Part shown: positions 18,342 through 26,676 of the stretch, in pieces
How the letters are laid out: each line of letters opens with the position of its first letter
Position numbering within the stretch: position 1 is the first letter of the stretch
From: Streptococcus sanguinis SK355
GTDB taxonomy: Bacteria > Bacillota > Bacilli > Lactobacillales > Streptococcaceae
NCBI RefSeq assembly: GCF_000212855.1
Contig: NZ_GL890993.1
Coordinates: forward strand, 1,412,508 to 1,467,463
Reading direction: 5' to 3'
DNA: 54,956 bases
The notes under the pieces: generated by a model
What the model saw: only the letters and a program-made list of their open reading frames with translations
Databases searched by the model: none
Told to the model about the DNA's origin: nothing
Made by a program: the position numbers and the translations under genes

Positions 18342-19196
18342 ATGATTTTAATTACAGGTGCGAATGGACAGCTGGGTACAGAGCTTCGCTATCTTTTGGA
18401 TGAGCGCAATGAGGAGTATGTGGCTGTTGATGTGGCAGAAATGGATATTACCAATGCCCAAATGGTGGACAAGGTCTTTGCGGAGGTCAAGCCAAGCTTG
18501 GTCTATCACTGCGCAGCCTATACCGCTGTTGATGCGGCAGAGGACGAAGGAAAAGAGCTGGACTATGCCATCAATGTGACCGGTACTGAAAATGTGGCAA
18601 AAGCTGCTGAAGCACACGGAGCAACCTTGGTCTACATCTCAACAGACTATGTATTTGACGGACAAAAGCCTGTCGGTGAGGAGTGGGAAGTAGATGACCG
18701 GCCGGATCCGCAGACTGAGTATGGCCGTACCAAGCGCATGGGTGAGGAGCTGGTTGAGAAATATTCCAGCCGTTTCTATATCATCCGTACTGCCTGGGTC
18801 TTTGGTAACTACGGTAAAAACTTTGTCTTTACCATGCAAAATCTTGCCAAGACGCACAATACTTTGACCGTAGTCAACGACCAGCATGGCCGTCCGACTT
18901 GGACTCGTACGCTGGCTGAATTTATGACTCATCTGGCTGAAAACCAAAAGGAATTTGGTTATTACCATCTGTCTAATGATGCGGCAGAGGATACGACATG
19001 GTATGACTTTGCAGTGGAAATTCTCAAAGATACAGATGTGGAAGTTCAACCAGTTGATTCCAGCAAGTTCCCAGCCAAGGCTAAGCGGCCTTTCAACTCA
19101 ACTATGAGTCTGGCCAAGGCCAAGGCTACAGGCTTTGTCATTCCGACTTGGCAGGATGCCTTAAAAGAGTTTTACAAGCAAGAGAAGAAACAGTGA
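18342..19196 (+). CDS. rfbD: dTDP-4-dehydrorhamnose reductase
   Basis: A 284-residue short-chain dehydrogenase/reductase that makes dTDP-L-rhamnose in the last step of the Rml pathway. It has the NAD(P)-binding GANGQLG at residues 6-12, the YISTDYVFDG region and the catalytic YGRTK. dTDP-rhamnose feeds the rhamnose wall polysaccharides of streptococci. rfbA, rfbB and rfbC are not in the window, so rfbD stands apart from the rest of the pathway, as is common in this genus. It lies just after the GtrB-like pair but has its own promoter and terminator. Confidence 0.93.
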   Translation: MILITGANGQLGTELRYLLDERNEEYVAVDVAEMDITNAQMVDKVFAEVKPSLVYHCAAYTAVDAAEDEGKELDYAINVTGTENVAKAAEAHGATLVYISTDYVFDGQKPVGEEWEVDDRPDPQTEYGRTKRMGEELVEKYSSRFYIIRTAWVFGNYGKNFVFTMQNLAKTHNTLTVVNDQHGRPTWTRTLAEFMTHLAENQKEFGYYHLSNDAAEDTTWYDFAVEILKDTDVEVQPVDSSKFPAKAKRPFNSTMSLAKAKATGFVIPTWQDALKEFYKQEKKQ

Positions 19197-19220
19197 TTTT
19201 CTTTGAAGTTGATAACAGCG

Positions 19221-19255
19221 ACAGAACTTAGTTTCAGACTAGGTTCTGTTTTTTC
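19221..19255 (+). terminator. Intrinsic terminator after rfbD
   Basis: ACAGAACTTAGT (19221-19232) pairs with ACTAGGTTCTGT (19238-19249) with one G-U, followed by a T run. Confidence 0.85.
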
Positions 19256-19348
19256 TTCTGGCAGATTCAAGAAGTGATTTTGAGGTGCGTGCTCTGGTGG
19301 AGAAAGAGCTGTCTTGAAGATACGAGGGGAAAATGATAATGAGAAGAA

Positions 19349-19411
19349 TTTTCCACAGATCTTATCCCCTTAAAATAAAGATGTTTCAATTTGATGAAAT
19401 TCTGTGGATAA
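19349..19411. promoter_or_regulatory. Cluster of DnaA-box-like sequences upstream of tpiA
   Basis: TGTGGATAA at 19403-19411 is a perfect DnaA box (reverse of TTATCCACA). TTTTCCACA at 19349-19357 differs by one base, and TTATCCCCT at 19362-19370 differs by two. The three lie within 63 bp in the 280-nt rfbD-tpiA gap. No other origin features (dnaA/dnaN) are nearby, so a regulatory or titration role is more likely than replication initiation. Confidence 0.5.
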
Positions 19412-19433
19412 CCTTTATTATTTCATTCAACTG

Positions 19434-19442
19434 TGTTACAAT
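19434..19442 (+). promoter_or_regulatory. Extended -10 promoter of tpiA
   Basis: TGT-TACAAT at 19434-19442, 34 nt before the ATG at 19477 and 22 nt after the perfect DnaA box. Confidence 0.55.
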
Positions 19443-19476
19443 GTTACTATAAATAAAATAGAAGAGGTGTGTGAAT

Positions 19477-20235
19477 ATGTCACGTAAACCATTTATTGCT
19501 GGTAACTGGAAAATGAACAAAAATCCTGAAGAAGCAAAGGCTTTTGTAGAAGCAGTTGCTGCTAAGCTGCCTTCTTCAGATTTGGTAGAAGCTGGTATCG
19601 CTGCTCCAGCAATTGATTTGACGACTGTTTTGGCAGCAGCTAAAGGAAGCAATCTTAAGGTAGCAGCCCAAAACGCTTACTTTGAAGATGCAGGTGCCTT
19701 CACTGGTGAAAACAGCCCTAAAGTTCTTGCAGAAGTTGGAGTTGACTACATCGTTATCGGTCACTCAGAACGCCGCGATTATTTCCATGAAACAGACCAA
19801 GACATCAACAAAAAAGCGCACGCTATCTTCCGCAATGGTCTGGTGCCAATCATCTGCTGTGGTGAGTCGCTTGAAACTTACGAAGCTGGCAAAGCTGTAG
19901 ATTTCGTTGGTGCTCAAGTATCAGCTGCTTTGAAAGACTTGACAGCAGAGCAAGTTGCATCATTGGTTATCGCTTATGAGCCAATCTGGGCTATCGGTAC
20001 TGGTAAGTCAGCAACTCAAGATGACGCTCAAAAGATGTGTAAAGCAGTTCGTGACGTTGTAGCAGCTGACTTTGGTCAAGAAGTAGCAGACAAGGTTCGC
20101 GTTCAGTACGGTGGTTCTGTAAAACCTGAAAATGTTGCGTCTTACATGGCTTGTCCAGATGTTGACGGTGCTCTTGTTGGTGGTGCATCACTTGAAGCTG
20201 AAAGCTTCTTGGCATTGCTTGATTTTGTAAAATAA
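19477..20235 (+). CDS. tpiA: Triosephosphate isomerase
   Basis: A 252-residue TIM-barrel enzyme that interconverts dihydroxyacetone phosphate and glyceraldehyde 3-phosphate. Active-site elements: GNWKMN near the N terminus (catalytic Lys), IGHSERR (catalytic His) and [11 protein letters not shown] (catalytic Glu plus loop 6). GAAGAGG at 19461-19467 is best spaced for the ATG at 19477; a GTG six bases earlier is in frame but too close. It has its own promoter and terminator. Codon usage is highly optimised. Confidence 0.97.
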   Translation: MSRKPFIAGNWKMNKNPEEAKAFVEAVAAKLPSSDLVEAGIAAPAIDLTTVLAAAKGSNLKVAAQNAYFEDAGAFTGENSPKVLAEVGVDYIVIGHSERRDYFHETDQDINKKAHAIFRNGLVPIICCGESLETYEAGKAVDFVGAQVSAALKDLTAEQVASLVIAYEPIWAIGTGKSATQDDAQKMCKAVRDVVAADFGQEVADKVRVQYGGSVKPENVASYMACPDVDGALVGGASLEAESFLALLDFVK

Positions 20236-20251
20236 AAAATGTTGAAAAAAG

Positions 20252-20282
20252 ACTTGTCCTCCCAAAGGTGACAAGTTTTTTA
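20252..20282 (+). terminator. Intrinsic terminator between tpiA and the murein hydrolase gene
   Basis: ACTTGTC (20252-20258) pairs with GACAAGT (20270-20276) followed by T6. It ends only 17 nt before the TTG start of the next gene. Confidence 0.8.
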
Positions 20283-20299
20283 AAAGTTGGAGAGAAAAG

Positions 20300-23200
20300 T
20301 TGAAATCGAAAGAATTGGTTTATTTAGCGAGTACGGCTATTTTGTTGGCAGCGACTGCCAATGTTGCAAAAGCCGAGGAACATACTGTCGCTGAGTCAGA
20401 AATTTTAAAAACAGAAAGGTCTGTTAGTTCCCAGAATCAGATAGTGAATGCGGCTGCATCACAAGCGTCTAAACAGCCGACTGTAGCAGTATCATCTGCA
20501 GAACAGTCATTTCAAGCAGTTAAGCAAGAGGAGCAAGTAACGAATGCTGTAGGAACAGCTGTTGAGTCTGGAGGAGCAGCTCAATCAGCCACTGCAGAAA
20601 CTCAGGTGGCACCTGCTAAGCCAGAAGGGCAAACTCAGTCAGATGCAACTCCTTCTAATCAGAATGAAACTGCAGCTGATCAGTCAGCAAAAGCAAGCTC
20701 TTCTGTTGCAGATTCTGTTACTGCTTCAGAGCCAAAGGCCAGTCCTGCAGTAGCATCAGCACCAAAAGCTAGTAATGCTGGAAAAACTGTATTTTATAAT
20801 GCTGGGTCAAAGGCTCAGGCAGCCCGCGGGAATTCCCAAGCAGAGATTAAAGGCACTTCCTTTGTAGATGTCAGCAGCCACAATGGCCATATCAGCGTGG
20901 ACGACTATCGTAAATTAGCCCAGCAAGGGGTTGGCGGTGTCGTTGTCAAACTGACAGAAGGAACCCATTACACGAATCCATTTGCCGAGTCTCAAGTGAG
21001 AAATGCTCAGGGAGCTGGTTTACAAGTATCGACCTATGCCTTCTCGCACTATACTAACGATGAAGAAGCGAGAGCAGAAGCTCGTTATTATGCTGCCTTT
21101 GCTAATAGACTAGGTCTGCCTAAAAACACGGTCATGGTCAATGACATGGAAGATCCTAAAATGCAAAATGGGATCAACCAGCATACCCAGGCTTGGGCGG
21201 ATGAGATGCGCAGACTGGGTTATTCTAACCTGATGTACTATACCAGTGCCAGCTGGCTGGATCAAAATAATCTTCGCAGCAAGGGACCGGTTAATACATC
21301 GCAATTTGGCTATAGCAACTTCTGGGTGGCCCAGTATCCGTCTTCTAATTTAAATCTTGATGGAGCTAAATCTCTCAAATACAATAGTGGCGCTGGAGCA
21401 TGGCAGTTTACAGCCCAGGCTCAGCTTTTAGCTGGCAAGCATGTATTTGACCATAGCGTTGATTACACTGGGAGATTTACCCAGCAGTCTGCTCTTGCTA
21501 AGCAGCCTTTAAAGGGTAACATCAGTATTCAGAATAAGAATAATGTCAACGGCAGCTTTGATGTTGTTATTTCAAACGTTTCTGCTCCTTATGGAGTGTC
21601 TGTTGTTAGTGTTCCAGTGTGGTCTGAAGCTAATGGTCAAGACGATATTATCTGGTACACAGCCACTCAGCAGGCCAATGGTACTTATAAAGTTTCTGTT
21701 GATTCTAGCAGACATAAGGATTCAGTTGGCAAGTACAATGTCCATCTCTACTATGTCCGCAATGACGGCCAATTAGTCGGTGTTGGCGGTACTACAACCA
21801 ATGTATCTGTCATCAAGCCACAGGGAAAAATCAGCATCCAGAATCGTAACAGCGAAACTGGTGATTTCGATATTGTTGTTTCAGGTATTTCATCTCCAGG
21901 AGGTCTCAAGACTGTTTCTCTGCCGACTTGGTCAGAGGCCAACGGCCAAGATGATATCAAGTGGTATACTGCTGAACGTCAGGCTGACGGTACCTATCGG
22001 AAGCGGGTACGCATCAGCGATCACAATCATGTGCAGGGCGAGTACAATGTCCATCTCTACTATGTCCAAAATGACGGCCGCTTGGTTGGTGTAAGCGGCA
22101 CTAAAACGACCGTTTCTCTTGGCAAACCTAAGGGCACCATCAGTATTCAAAATCGAAACAAAGAAACCGGCGATTTTGATATCGTAGTTTCAGGTATTTC
22201 ATCTCCGGGCGGTCTGAAAAGCGTTTCTCTGCCAACATGGTCTACTGTGAATGGTCAAGATGACATCAAGTGGTATGACGCAGAGCGTCAGGCTGACGGC
22301 ACTTATCGTAAGCATGTCCGTCTGAGTGATCACAATAATGTTGAGGGCGAGTACAATGTGCACCTTTACTATGTGCAGAATGACGGCCAGTTGGTTGGTG
22401 TGAGCGGCACTAAAACGACTATTTCCATAGAGAAACCAAAAGCCCAAGGCAAAATCAGCATCCAGAATCGCAACAATGAAACCGGCGATTTTGATATTGT
22501 GGTTTCGGGTATTGTCTCTCCGGGCGGTCTGAAGGGAGTTTCCCTGCCAACATGGTCTGAAGCCAACGGTCAAGATGATGTTAAATGGTACACAGCGGAG
22601 CGCCAAGCTGACGGCACTTATCGGAAACGAGTTCGCCTGAGCGACCATAACAATGTCCAAGGCGAATATAATGTGCATCTTTACTATGTGCAAAATGATG
22701 GCAAGTTGGTAGGAGCAGGCGGCATCAAGACCAATGTTTCTATCAGCAAGCCGCAAGGTAAAATCAGCATCCAGAATCGCAACAGCGAAACTGGCGATTT
22801 TGATATCGTGGTTTCGGGTATTGTCTCTCCAGGCGGTCTCAAGAGCGTATCATTGCCGACTTGGTCAGAGGCCAATGGCCAAGATGATATCAAGTGGTAT
22901 GATGCAGAGCGTCAGGCTGACGGTACTTATCGGAAACGAGTTCGCCTGAGCGACCATAACAACGTTGAGGGCGAATATAATGTGCACCTTTACTATGTGC
23001 AGAATGATGGCAGCTTGGTTGGTGTGAGTGGCACTAAAACGACTATTTCCATAGAAAAACCAAAAGTTCAAGGTAAAATCAGCATTCAGAATCGCAACAG
23101 CGAAACCGGCGATTTTGATATTGTGGTTTCAGATATCGTATCGCCAGGTGGTCTTAAGACAGTTTATCTTCCAACCTGGTCAGAGGCTAATGGTCAAGAC

Positions 23201-24178
23201 GATGTCCAATGGTACACAGCAGATCGTCAGGCTGATGGTACTTATCGTAAGCATGTATATGCGCGTGACCATAACAACGTTCAGGGCGAATATAATGTAC
23301 ATCTTTACTATGTCCAAAATGATGGTAAGCTAGTAGGAGCAGGTGGCATCAAGATCAACGTTTCTATCAGTAAGCCGCAAGGTAAAATTAGTATTCAAAA
23401 TAAAAATAACGATACTGGAGAGTTTGACATTGTAGTATCAGGCATTGTGGCACCAGAAGGTCTCAAGACAGTTTACCTGCCGACTTGGTCAGAGGCCAAC
23501 GGCCAAGATGATGTCCAATGGTACACGGCTGATCGTCAGGCTGATGGTACTTATCGTAAGCATGTATATGCGCGTGACCATAAGAATAATGCAGGTGAGT
23601 ACAATGTTCACTTGTATTACTTAAATAATCAAAATCAGCTGCAGGGAGCTGGTGGAGAAAAGACCTCTATCTCTGTAAACCGTCCTCAGGCAGCTAGTCA
23701 GCGAGACCGTGTTCTTGCGGCGGCAGCTGCTATGGTAGGTGTCAGGGGAGGCAGTGCTGAGCATCAGCGCTTGGTCAACGATTATAACAGTGTCAGACCG
23801 CTGCCGGTTGGCTATGCTGTGAAGAACACGGATGACTGGTGCGACATTTTTACTACAGTTATTTTCCAAAGAGAGGGCTTGAGCGATCTTATCGGCCGCG
23901 AGTGTGGCGTAGAGCGTCATATTCATATTTTCCAAAGACTAGGTATCTGGAATGAAGATGGCAATTCGACTCCTAGCGCAGGCGATATTATCACCTTTAA
24001 CTGGGACAAAGATACCCAGCAAAACGATGGCTGGGCTGATCATATCGGTATTGTCGAAAAAGTTGAAAATGGCATCATTCACACGATTGAAGGCAACAGC
24101 AATAACGTAGTTAAACGCAATACTTACCGCATCGGTCATGGGAATATCCGTGGTTTTGCGACACCTCGTTATAGATAA
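20300..24178 (+). CDS. Secreted GH25 muramidase with seven Bsp-type repeats and a C-terminal CHAP-like domain
   Basis: A 1292-residue exported wall hydrolase. A signal peptide (residues 1-25, AKA then EE) is followed by an Ala/Ser/Gln-rich spacer to about 180. A GH25 lysozyme domain spans about 185-400, with Asp190 in FVDVSSHNG and Asp282/Glu284 in VNDMED. Seven tandem repeats of 103-105 residues cover 406-1130 (SIQN, GDFDIVVSG, PTWSEANGQDD, YNVHLYYVQNDG), matching the GBS Bsp-like repeat found in AtlA and LytF. The C-terminal domain 1131-1292 looks like CHAP, with Cys1181 in DDWCDIF and His1248 in ADHIGIVE. There is no LPXTG; the repeats probably bind the wall. It may cut both glycan and peptide bonds. 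The TTG start follows GGAGAG. No promoter fits between it and the tpiA terminator. Confidence 0.88.
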   Translation: MKSKELVYLASTAILLAATANVAKAEEHTVAESEILKTERSVSSQNQIVNAAASQASKQPTVAVSSAEQSFQAVKQEEQVTNAVGTAVESGGAAQSATAETQVAPAKPEGQTQSDATPSNQNETAADQSAKASSSVADSVTASEPKASPAVASAPKASNAGKTVFYNAGSKAQAARGNSQAEIKGTSFVDVSSHNGHISVDDYRKLAQQGVGGVVVKLTEGTHYTNPFAESQVRNAQGAGLQVSTYAFSHYTNDEEARAEARYYAAFANRLGLPKNTVMVNDMEDPKMQNGINQHTQAWADEMRRLGYSNLMYYTSASWLDQNNLRSKGPVNTSQFGYSNFWVAQYPSSNLNLDGAKSLKYNSGAGAWQFTAQAQLLAGKHVFDHSVDYTGRFTQQSALAKQPLKGNISIQNKNNVNGSFDVVISNVSAPYGVSVVSVPVWSEANGQDDIIWYTATQQANGTYKVSVDSSRHKDSVGKYNVHLYYVRNDGQLVGVGGTTTNVSVIKPQGKISIQNRNSETGDFDIVVSGISSPGGLKTVSLPTWSEANGQDDIKWYTAERQADGTYRKRVRISDHNHVQGEYNVHLYYVQNDGRLVGVSGTKTTVSLGKPKGTISIQNRNKETGDFDIVVSGISSPGGLKSVSLPTWSTVNGQDDIKWYDAERQADGTYRKHVRLSDHNNVEGEYNVHLYYVQNDGQLVGVSGTKTTISIEKPKAQGKISIQNRNNETGDFDIVVSGIVSPGGLKGVSLPTWSEANGQDDVKWYTAERQADGTYRKRVRLSDHNNVQGEYNVHLYYVQNDGKLVGAGGIKTNVSISKPQGKISIQNRNSETGDFDIVVSGIVSPGGLKSVSLPTWSEANGQDDIKWYDAERQADGTYRKRVRLSDHNNVEGEYNVHLYYVQNDGSLVGVSGTKTTISIEKPKVQGKISIQNRNSETGDFDIVVSDIVSPGGLKTVYLPTWSEANGQDDVQWYTADRQADGTYRKHVYARDHNNVQGEYNVHLYYVQNDGKLVGAGGIKINVSISKPQGKISIQNKNNDTGEFDIVVSGIVAPEGLKTVYLPTWSEANGQDDVQWYTADRQADGTYRKHVYARDHKNNAGEYNVHLYYLNNQNQLQGAGGEKTSISVNRPQAASQRDRVLAAAAAMVGVRGGSAEHQRLVNDYNSVRPLPVGYAVKNTDDWCDIFTTVIFQREGLSDLIGRECGVERHIHIFQRLGIWNEDGNSTPSAGDIITFNWDKDTQQNDGWADHIGIVEKVENGIIHTIEGNSNNVVKRNTYRIGHGNIRGFATPRYR
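21515..23689 (+). repeat. Seven tandem 309/315-bp repeats (Bsp-type) inside the GH25 gene
   Basis: Units begin at 21515, 21824, 22133, 22448, 22757, 23072 and 23381. Units 3 and 5 share the ending SGTKTTISIEKPK, and units 4 and 6 share GAGGIK...VSISKPQ. Units 3-4 (22133-22756) and 5-6 (22757-23380) therefore form a duplicated 624-bp dimer. Unit 1 is the most divergent. Confidence 0.95.
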
Positions 24179-24184
24179 ACATAC

Positions 24185-24213
24185 AAAAAACCAAGGGAAA
24201 CCTTGGTTTTTTT
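24185..24213. terminator. Bidirectional terminator between the GH25 gene and murN
   Basis: CCAAGG (24191-24196), a GAAA loop, and CCTTGG (24201-24206) are extended by A6 and T7, so the hairpin is symmetric. The murN stop lies in its T arm. Confidence 0.9.
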
Positions 24214-25447
24214 AACGTCTTAGAATTTTCTTTATGAGCTGAAGTAGCTTAAACTTGAGTGGGTTAGGATAATAACGGAAAGTTCCCATTTTTCGGACGA
24301 TGAAGCCGTTGAAGTTCTGTTTGAAGCGCAGAACACCGTCAGAACCGTCGAAAATTCCCATTATACCGAGGAAATTATAAAATGGGATACCTTTCTTGAT
24401 ACTTTCGGTCATAACGTATTCCTGCAGCAGGGCTGGAGCGTAGAATTTATTAAACTCAGGATAGGAGCCGCTGAAAAGATAGGTTGCTTCCTGAGGGGTA
24501 TAGATAAAGAGGCTGGCAGCCAGAATCTGGTCTTGGTCGCCGTACTTATCAATCAGCTCTTGAGCCTCTGCTTTGCGGGTTTCAAAGCTATCAAACTGGC
24601 TGGAAAGTTCTCGCAGCTGATTTTGTTTCTTTTCAGATTGAGGATTGTTTTCCAAGTCCGCCTGCAGTTTCTGAATTTTCTGGCCCAGTTTCTCTTGGTC
24701 TTTTTGTAAGTTCTGAAGGTAGTCCTTGAAGTTAAGACTGGCTGTCATAAAGTCCGCTTGCTTACCAAAGCTATCATAAAAATCTTGATAGTAGTCTAGC
24801 GGCTTGTCATCATATTCACGTCGGTCAGAAGTAGCAGCTGTGATGTCTTTGAAAACGCTGAGTTGGTCACGTTCCAGCCTTTTTAGCTTGATACCAAAGG
24901 TATTAGCCTTTTTGACAGTCGCCTTGCCATTTTTACTGAAGGATTTGAGCAGGTCTTTCTCCGTCAGACCAGCTAAGTCTTTGACATAATGCCAATCAGG
25001 CTCGCCGCCTGGATAGCCTGTCTGTAGGCCGTCAAAGTCAAAGCCCAAATCAGTCAGTTGCTGGATAAGCTCGACTTTTTCATCAGATGTAGGCTGGCCA
25101 TTGCTGTCAAAGGTCTGATAAGTCTCGTAGGGCTTGATGATGAGCTCCAGGGCGCCTTCTTTTTTAGCATAGGCCTGCAAAGCTTGATAGAAGGGGGGCA
25201 GGTATTGAGCATCGGTAGAGACAGGACCGCAGTTGATTTCCATATGGAGGCCGCCAGTCATAGGCATACTGTAGAGGACAGCAGATACCACTACCTGTCC
25301 CTGCGGGTCGGTGTAGCCAACATACTGGGTACTGAAGCCACGCTTGCTCAGCAGCTCTGCCATTTCCACGGTCTGCATAAAAGAGCGTTGGGAGCTAGCT
25401 GAGGTATGCTGGATGAATTCTTCTTGGCTGAGAAGTTTAAAGGTCAT
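24212..25447 (-). CDS. murN: Peptidoglycan branching aminoacyltransferase MurN (FemAB family)
   Basis: A 411-residue FemX/FemAB-type tRNA-dependent aminoacyltransferase. Two GNAT-like subdomains carry KSFSKNGKATVKKA (about residue 170) and GIPFYNFLGIMGIFDGSDG (about 355). An antiparallel coiled-coil arm rich in Lys, Glu and Gln sits at about residues 245-300. MurN adds the second residue (Ala) of the dipeptide cross-bridge on lipid II after MurM acts. AAAGGAAG precedes the ATG, and murM ends 14 nt upstream. Assignment as murN rather than murM follows gene order and start similarity to the pneumococcal pair. Confidence 0.85.
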   Translation of the reverse strand: MTFKLLSQEEFIQHTSASSQRSFMQTVEMAELLSKRGFSTQYVGYTDPQGQVVVSAVLYSMPMTGGLHMEINCGPVSTDAQYLPPFYQALQAYAKKEGALELIIKPYETYQTFDSNGQPTSDEKVELIQQLTDLGFDFDGLQTGYPGGEPDWHYVKDLAGLTEKDLLKSFSKNGKATVKKANTFGIKLKRLERDQLSVFKDITAATSDRREYDDKPLDYYQDFYDSFGKQADFMTASLNFKDYLQNLQKDQEKLGQKIQKLQADLENNPQSEKKQNQLRELSSQFDSFETRKAEAQELIDKYGDQDQILAASLFIYTPQEATYLFSGSYPEFNKFYAPALLQEYVMTESIKKGIPFYNFLGIMGIFDGSDGVLRFKQNFNGFIVRKMGTFRYYPNPLKFKLLQLIKKILRR

Positions 25448-25461
25448 AGGCTTCCTTTCTT

Positions 25462-26676
25462 TTAATGCTTGCTGCGCAGTTTCTTTCTGAGAGTGTAGGC
25501 CAGATTGGAGAGGTGGTAAAGAGGATTAGTTGGCAGGTTAAATTCACCAGCAAATTCCTCAATGGTCGGATTGAACTTGGATTTAAAACTGTAGAGACCG
25601 CCCTTGAGGTCGTTTTCGATTCCTCCCATATTTTGCCAATCTGCTCCGCGCTCAAAAGCATGTTTGGCCGTTTCGTACCAAGTGATGATAGCTGGTTGGT
25701 AACGACGGTATTCCTCGTCCATTCCGGCATAGATATTTTCAGAAGTCTTGCCGTATTCTAGGACCAGGGTGCCAGACAGGGGAACGACAGCAGCACCTTG
25801 GCTGATTTTGTCCTGCAGAAAGTCAATCTCTTCCTGGAGGCGTTTCTGTTCTTGCTGGTTATTCTCAATCTTGCCGGGCTTGGTTTTCTCGGTAAATTTC
25901 TCAGCTTCTTTGAGTGTCTTGGTCAGCTGAGCCTGCAAGTCTTCCAAGCGTGCCTTTAGATTAATGCTGGACAAGGTGATGTAGGAATGCTCAGGATAAG
26001 TATCCAAGAGTTTTTGGTAATAGTCTTTGCCACGCAGGTGGATGTTTTTTCTATTTTCCGTTTTCTTCATCAGGGCTGAAAAATCATCTAGTAATTCTGC
26101 TCCGCCAAATTGGATTTGAATACCTTTGTTACGGGCTGTACGAATAGCCTGCCGAGTACTTTTAGAAAGCAGATCCTCGCTGAAATCTTCTTTATGAATA
26201 TTGGCCTGCAAGCGAGGCTGTATGGTTTCGTCCAGAGACTCAGTCCGCCCGACCCAGACAGCTCCTGCTTGCTGCAGTTCTTGAATCAGCTCAACTGTCT
26301 CTGCTTTGTCTTGCAATTCACTGCCCATCTTGCTTTCTGCCAGAAAGAGGCTAGGATCAAACTTGACAAAGAGCGCTTTTTTCTCCTTGGCAAATTTCTT
26401 GAGCGACGCCAAAACAAAGGTCAGCAGCTCCTTGTCACTATAGTCCATGATGGGACCGCGCGGGATATAAAGCATGGTCATCCCCAAGGGCAGTGGTTTG
26501 ATCAGGACACTGGCTGCAGCAACCAAGTGGTCGTCTTTATAGAAGCCCAAGCGCTCATTTGCCCAGTTATCCTTAATCTGAGCCCAGGCTGAGCTCTGTA
26601 GAAGATTGGCCTGCGGATGAGCCGTGACAAAATCGTCGTGTTCCTGAGCTGAAATTCCAATTTTGTAACTAAACAT
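25462..26676 (-). CDS. murM: Peptidoglycan branching aminoacyltransferase MurM (FemAB family)
   Basis: A 404-residue FemAB protein, paralogous to the next gene. It shows the substrate-site LYIPRGPIMDY, KSTRQAIRTARNKGIQ and a C-terminal GIENDLKGGLYSFKSKFNP, with a charged coiled-coil arm at about 230-300. MurM adds the first Ser or Ala from tRNA to the lipid II lysine, starting the cross-bridge and affecting beta-lactam tolerance. The frame is open to a GTG at 26691, but the ATG at 26676 matches the MurM N terminus and overlaps the upstream stop as TAATG. Confidence 0.85.
   Translation of the reverse strand: MFSYKIGISAQEHDDFVTAHPQANLLQSSAWAQIKDNWANERLGFYKDDHLVAAASVLIKPLPLGMTMLYIPRGPIMDYSDKELLTFVLASLKKFAKEKKALFVKFDPSLFLAESKMGSELQDKAETVELIQELQQAGAVWVGRTESLDETIQPRLQANIHKEDFSEDLLSKSTRQAIRTARNKGIQIQFGGAELLDDFSALMKKTENRKNIHLRGKDYYQKLLDTYPEHSYITLSSINLKARLEDLQAQLTKTLKEAEKFTEKTKPGKIENNQQEQKRLQEEIDFLQDKISQGAAVVPLSGTLVLEYGKTSENIYAGMDEEYRRYQPAIITWYETAKHAFERGADWQNMGGIENDLKGGLYSFKSKFNPTIEEFAGEFNLPTNPLYHLSNLAYTLRKKLRSKH

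Noticed and set aside
19349..19411. DnaA boxes considered as a replication origin
   Set aside because: Only three boxes, no dnaA or dnaN neighbours and no clear AT-rich unwinding region; regulatory use is more plausible.
22199..22756. 185-codon minus-strand frame within the Bsp repeats
   Set aside because: It repeats with the same period as the real gene, so it is produced by the tandem array and not by selection on the minus strand.
21515..23689. Regular repeats considered as a CRISPR array
   Set aside because: Units are about 309-315 bp, contiguous and in one coding frame, with no spacers; they are protein repeats.
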